Origin: Limnohabitans sp. WS1
GTDB lineage: Bacteria > Pseudomonadota > Gammaproteobacteria > Burkholderiales > Burkholderiaceae_C
Length of the DNA stretch: 64,000 nt
Assembly: GCF_003063265.1 (NCBI RefSeq)
Contig: NZ_NERU01000016.1
Location: 1-64,000 of the forward strand
Direction: 5' to 3'
Below the pieces are notes generated by a model. It ran no database searches. It had not been told where the DNA came from and saw only the letters and a program-made list of their open reading frames with translations. How positions within the stretch are numbered: the first letter of the stretch is position 1; each line of letters begins with the position of its first letter. This document shows, piece after piece, positions 60,715 to 64,000 of this stretch. The position numbers and the translations under genes are program-made.

Positions 60715-61485
60715 ATGAAAAGACTTGCCAATCAAGTAGCCATTGTGACTGGGGGCGCTGGCGGTATTGGCGCGGCCACCGCCAAACTTTTTTGTGAGCA
60801 TGGGGCCAAAGTGGTACTGGTCGATTTGCCAGATTCCCCCTTGAATGAAGTTTCCAAATCGCTTCAAGAAGCCATCCCTGGCGCCGAAGTCATTTGTATC
60901 CCTGTCAATCTTGCCAATGAGGCGTCTGCAGCGGAAGTTGTCTCGCTTGTCATCGAAAAGTGGGGCCAGTTGGACATTTTGGTCAACAACGCAGGCATGC
61001 GCTCATATGAGCCACTGGCGGACTCAACGGCTGATGTTTGGAATCAAATCCTTGCGGTCAATTTGCTCAGTTATGTGTACATGGCAAGGGAGGCATTACC
61101 CAGTTTGCGAAAAAGTAAAACTGGCTGCATTGTGAATGTGTCTTCAACACATGCATTCCATCCCAGGGTCGGCATGGGTCAATACGATGTGACCAAAGCT
61201 GGCATTGTTTCATTGACCAAAACCTTGGCCTATGAAGAAGCACAGCATCAAGTTCGTGTGAACGCCATTTGTCCTGGTGCCACCCTTACGCCCTTTCACA
61301 TCAAGCGTGCTGCAGAGGCGCGAAAATCTGGCATTGAAATCGACCACCAGCGTTACGAACAAAATTTGCTGAAGCGCTGGGCTGACCCTCTCGAAATTGC
61401 ATACCCCATACTTTGGTTGGCGTCATCAGAAGCGTCATTCATCACAGGCAGCTGCCTCATGGCAGATGCAGGCACCTTAGGTTAA
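60715..61485 (+). CDS. short-chain dehydrogenase/reductase
   Basis: The 256-residue protein is counted from the ATG at 60715; a GTG at 60703 is an alternative. It shows the classical SDR motifs: VTGGAGGIGAATAKLF, LVNNAG, Ser in VNVSST, catalytic YxxxK in GQYDVTKAG, and ICPGATLTPFH. It is last in the TRAP operon and is probably a sugar or sugar-acid dehydrogenase using NAD(P). With the COG3618 lactonase divergently encoded in the same cluster, a sugar to lactone to acid route is the simplest reading. Confidence 0.9.
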   Translation: MKRLANQVAIVTGGAGGIGAATAKLFCEHGAKVVLVDLPDSPLNEVSKSLQEAIPGAEVICIPVNLANEASAAEVVSLVIEKWGQLDILVNNAGMRSYEPLADSTADVWNQILAVNLLSYVYMAREALPSLRKSKTGCIVNVSSTHAFHPRVGMGQYDVTKAGIVSLTKTLAYEEAQHQVRVNAICPGATLTPFHIKRAAEARKSGIEIDHQRYEQNLLKRWADPLEIAYPILWLASSEASFITGSCLMADAGTLG

Positions 61486-61512
61486 AAATACAGAGTCATC
61501 CATTGACAAAAA

Positions 61513-61540
61513 AGCCCACCCACAAGGTGGGCTTTTTTTT
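61513..61540. terminator. bidirectional intrinsic terminator
   Basis: AGCCCACC (61513-61520) pairs with GGTGGGCT (61526-61533), followed by a T-run on both strands. It closes the SDR transcript and the convergent GntR gene. Confidence 0.93.
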
Positions 61541-61545
61541 GCACT

Positions 61546-62286
61546 TCAAACGCTCCCAGAACCCTCGACAGGCGTGCCCACTTTGTCCTGCATCAGTCGC
61601 CAAGCCCAATCGAGGTCCGCCTCCAATTCGCGGCGAGCGGCTTTTGCATCGCGCTGCGCCAAGGCCTGCATCAGGCCATGGTGGTGCAAAGTCCGTGGAG
61701 CGCCGTGCTCTGGCTTGTGATGGGCCACGGCCACCCGCACATAAGGACCGCTTTGCAACCACAAACTGCGAATCATGGACAGCAAGGTGGGTGACTGAGC
61801 CGCCTCATACAAGGTGAAATGAAAGCGCCGATTGGCCTGCAATTCAGCCTCCACATCCCCCGTTTGCAGCGCGCGTGAAAACTCGGCATCGGCCACTTCC
61901 AGTGCGGCCAACAAATGATCATCCGCACGCACGGCCGCCATTTCGGCCGCGTGCCCTTCCACCAAAAGCCGGGCCTGGTGGATATCGTCCAGCCGCTGAA
62001 CCGACAGGTGTGGCACGCGCACGGGGCGCTGCGTGGCGGACTCCAAAGCCCCCTCGGCCACCAAGCGCCGCAAAGCCTCGCGCACCGGCATCACACTGGT
62101 GTGAAAGGCCTCGGCCAAGTCCCTGATCTGAAGGGTTTGCCCGCCCTGCAAACGACCACAAATCAAGGCGTCTGACAGTTCGGCATAAATGCGGTCCTGC
62201 ACCGAGTCGCGCGAGACCGGACGCAACACCGGCATCGGGGATCGCAGGGATTCTGGGCTGGGGGCATCACGTCGGGGTCGGGCCAT
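61546..62286 (-). CDS. GntR-family (FCD) transcriptional regulator
   Basis: The 246-residue protein has an HTH near residues 40-75 (LQIRDLAEAFHTSVMPVREA, RRLVAEGALESA) and an FCD domain with NRRFHFTLYEAAQS and HHHGLMQALAQRD. It is a different subfamily member from the GntR protein at 57054. It is divergent from a second TRAP transporter and probably controls it. The gap holds a perfect 12-bp palindrome. Confidence 0.92.
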   Translation of the reverse strand: MARPRRDAPSPESLRSPMPVLRPVSRDSVQDRIYAELSDALICGRLQGGQTLQIRDLAEAFHTSVMPVREALRRLVAEGALESATQRPVRVPHLSVQRLDDIHQARLLVEGHAAEMAAVRADDHLLAALEVADAEFSRALQTGDVEAELQANRRFHFTLYEAAQSPTLLSMIRSLWLQSGPYVRVAVAHHKPEHGAPRTLHHHGLMQALAQRDAKAARRELEADLDWAWRLMQDKVGTPVEGSGSV

Positions 62287-62332
62287 GGGGCAGTATATCC
62301 ACGCTTGCTTTGTTCATGAGGTGTGCCGTATT

Positions 62333-62344
62333 ATGTGATCACAT
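62333..62344. promoter_or_regulatory. candidate GntR operator of the second TRAP operon
   Basis: ATGTGATCACAT is a perfect 12-bp palindrome, 12 bp before the DctQ start and about 46 bp from the GntR start. A TATTAT -10-like hexamer overlaps its left edge. Confidence 0.6.
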
Positions 62345-62356
62345 TATGGTGAACGC

Positions 62357-62854
62357 ATGAAATCAGACCCATCCGAACCCCTGCCCGCAGCAGCACCGCG
62401 ACCTGCTTTGTGGTTTGTCCATGTGGCTTCATGGGTGCTCGCGGCCATGGCCGCTGTGGCCTTTCTGGATGTGGTTTTGCGCATCGCAGGCCGCCCCATC
62501 ACCGGGGCTTACGAGTTAACGGCCTTGCTCATGGGCTTGCTGGTGTATGCCACCTTGCCCCTGGTGACCGCGCAAGACGAACATGTGCGCGCTGGTATTT
62601 TGCAAATGTGGCGAAGTGCGCCAAAAGGCTTGGAGCGCGTGCTGCGTGAACTGCGCAAAATCTTGTCCTGCGTGGCCTTGGCTTATTTGGCCTGGGCCCT
62701 GTTTCAGTACATGCTGCGGGTCGGCGCAGCAGGTGACCGGGCGCCCTACATCGAAGTGCCCCTGTCGTGGGTGGCCGGATTTGGGGCGGTGAGCATGGCG
62801 CTTTCTGCGGTGATGGCCTTGTGGTCCAAGCGCAGTGTGGGGGAATCGTCATGA
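62357..62854 (+). CDS. TRAP transporter small permease (DctQ family)
   Basis: The 165-residue protein has four hydrophobic helices, with VVLRIAGRPITGAYELTALL and LPLVTAQDEHVRAGI as in DctQ. The stop overlaps the start of the large permease (ATGA). No receptor gene precedes it, so the DctP gene is presumably downstream, beyond the window. Confidence 0.9.
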   Translation: MKSDPSEPLPAAAPRPALWFVHVASWVLAAMAAVAFLDVVLRIAGRPITGAYELTALLMGLLVYATLPLVTAQDEHVRAGILQMWRSAPKGLERVLRELRKILSCVALAYLAWALFQYMLRVGAAGDRAPYIEVPLSWVAGFGAVSMALSAVMALWSKRSVGESS

Positions 62855-64000
62855 GCGCCACCTTGATCGCCATGGCCGTGATGCTGGGCCTGATTGCCTT
62901 GGAAGTGCCCATTGCCGTGACCATGCTGGTCACGGGCGTGGTCGGGTGCCTGAGTGTCCTGGGTTGGAGCCCTACCTTGTTCATGGTGGGTGAAACGGCC
63001 TTCAGCACCGTCAACAACTATTCGCTCACGGTGGTGCCTTTGTTCATCCTGATGGGCAACCTGATCAACGAAGCAGACATCTCGCGCGAGCTGTACCGCG
63101 CCACCTACCGTTTTGTAGGGCATTTGCGTGGCGGCCTGGCGATTGCCACCGTCCTGGCCTGCGCGGGTTTTGCGGCCATTTGTGGCAGCAGCTTGGCCAC
63201 ATCGGCCGCCATGACGCGGGTGGCCTACCCGGAGATGAAACGCTACGGCTACAGCGATGCGCTGGCCACGGGTTGCATCGCATCGGCCGGGACTTTGGGC
63301 ATCATGATTCCGCCCAGTGTGGCCCTCATGGTCTACGGCATCATGACCCAGACCGACATCGGCAAGCTGTTCATCGCCGGTGTGCTGCCCGGCCTGCTGG
63401 GGGCCTTGTTGTATGTGGGCGCGGTCATGGTGTACACATGGCGGCACCCTGAATCGGGTCCGGCAGGCGAGCGCAGCACCTGGACAGAACGCTTGCATTC
63501 CTTGCGCGGCATTGGCAGCGTGGTCCTGTTGTTCGGCTTGGTGATTGGTGGGCTTTATGGCGGCTGGTTCACCCCGACCGAAGCAGCGGGCATCGGCGCT
63601 GCAGGCGCCTTTGCGATGGTGATTGCACGCGGGCGACTGACGCGCAAACTGCTGGCCCAGGTGCTGCGCGAGACCGCCGTCACCACCACCAGCTTGTTTT
63701 TCATTCTGATCGGGGCCCTGGTCTTGTCCAAGTACATCACCATCTCGGGCTTCACGCCCTGGTTGGGCGGCGTGTTTCAGGGCATGGACCTGTCGGCCAT
63801 GCAGTTTCTGCTCATCATTTGTGCCATGTACCTGGTACTGGGCTGCTTTTTGGAAAGCATGTCCATGCTGTTGCTGACGCTGCCCATTGTGTTCCCCTTG
63901 GTGGTGAGCTACGGCATTGACCCGATCTGGTTCGGTGTGCTGATCGTCACCCTCATCGAAGTGGCCCTGATCACCCCACCCGTGGGCATGAACGTGTACA
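62851..64000 (+). CDS. TRAP transporter large permease (DctM family), partial
   Basis: The ORF opens at the ATG at 62851 (MSATLIAMAVMLGLIALEVP) and stays open to the window end, giving 383 residues of the usual 425 or so. VVPLFILMGNLINEADIS, CGSSLATSAAMTRVAYPEM, GIMIPPSVALMVYGIM and LITPPVGMNVY are DctM landmarks. The end is cut by the window. Confidence 0.93.
   Translation, partial: MSATLIAMAVMLGLIALEVPIAVTMLVTGVVGCLSVLGWSPTLFMVGETAFSTVNNYSLTVVPLFILMGNLINEADISRELYRATYRFVGHLRGGLAIATVLACAGFAAICGSSLATSAAMTRVAYPEMKRYGYSDALATGCIASAGTLGIMIPPSVALMVYGIMTQTDIGKLFIAGVLPGLLGALLYVGAVMVYTWRHPESGPAGERSTWTERLHSLRGIGSVVLLFGLVIGGLYGGWFTPTEAAGIGAAGAFAMVIARGRLTRKLLAQVLRETAVTTTSLFFILIGALVLSKYITISGFTPWLGGVFQGMDLSAMQFLLIICAMYLVLGCFLESMSMLLLTLPIVFPLVVSYGIDPIWFGVLIVTLIEVALITPPVGMNVY

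Overview
The window reads as a chromosomal segment of a GC-rich betaproteobacterium, most likely Burkholderiales and probably Comamonadaceae (Limnohabitans/Rhodoferax-like). This rests on two Bug-type (TctC) periplasmic receptors, the long Lys/Ala-rich N-terminus of RpoD, the cysI-DUF934-cysH-cysD-cysN sulfate assimilation order, the pmbA/darP pair and a bifunctional PaaZ. The taxon is inferred from gene content; no database search was possible.

Layout. 0.1-4.5 kb: MscS channel, PlpD-type patatin and a small outer-membrane barrel, all on the minus strand. 4.7-5.6 kb: rpsU with a structured leader, then yqeY. 5.6-9.3 kb: a LysR regulator divergent from a Bug receptor and a GMC oxidoreductase. 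9.3-15.4 kb: a MarR regulator divergent from a class III aminotransferase, a complete tripartite tricarboxylate transporter (TctC-TctB-TctA) and a histone-deacetylase-family amidohydrolase, an apparent uptake-and-catabolism unit for an acylated amine. 15.4-22 kb: housekeeping (EamA exporter, pmbA, darP, mog, rpoD). 22-26.7 kb: a Crp-like regulator, a periplasmic binding protein and a membrane GGDEF/EAL protein. 26.7-43.2 kb: a mixed region with a methyltransferase, paaZ, SOS-controlled umuC without an adjacent umuD, a toxin-antitoxin pair, TerB and SOUL proteins, folB, yedK, dsbB, fpr, yggX, an apparently decayed mnmC and a SPOR protein. 43.3-49.8 kb: sulfate assimilation (TauE-like exporter, cysI, DUF934, cysH, cysD, cysN). 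50.2-54.4 kb: fdxA, a ferredoxin-NADP reductase, and a TPP riboswitch in front of a TonB-dependent receptor. 54.5 kb: tRNA-Asn. 54.7-61.5 kb: a visibly more AT-rich sugar-acid-type catabolic cluster (lactonase-like amidohydrolase, SAF-domain oxidoreductase, GntR regulator, TRAP transporter, SDR) carrying two copies of one palindromic operator. 61.5-64 kb: a second GntR regulator with a divergent TRAP transporter that runs off the window.

The most unusual structural signal is a dense set of REP-like repeats in two families. Family A has a GTAG/GTGG-GAGC head, a 6-bp GC-rich stem, usually a CCCT loop, and a GCGAT end. Its stem exists in several compensating versions. It occurs in inverted pairs, forms an eight-unit tandem array of about 90 bp per unit at 27.8-28.5 kb, and supplies the last codons and stop of two unrelated genes (dsbB and the DUF934 gene). 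Family B (GTAGGTCGG head) lies only around cysH-cysD-cysN, including three 70-bp tandem units. No REP-associated transposase lies in the window.
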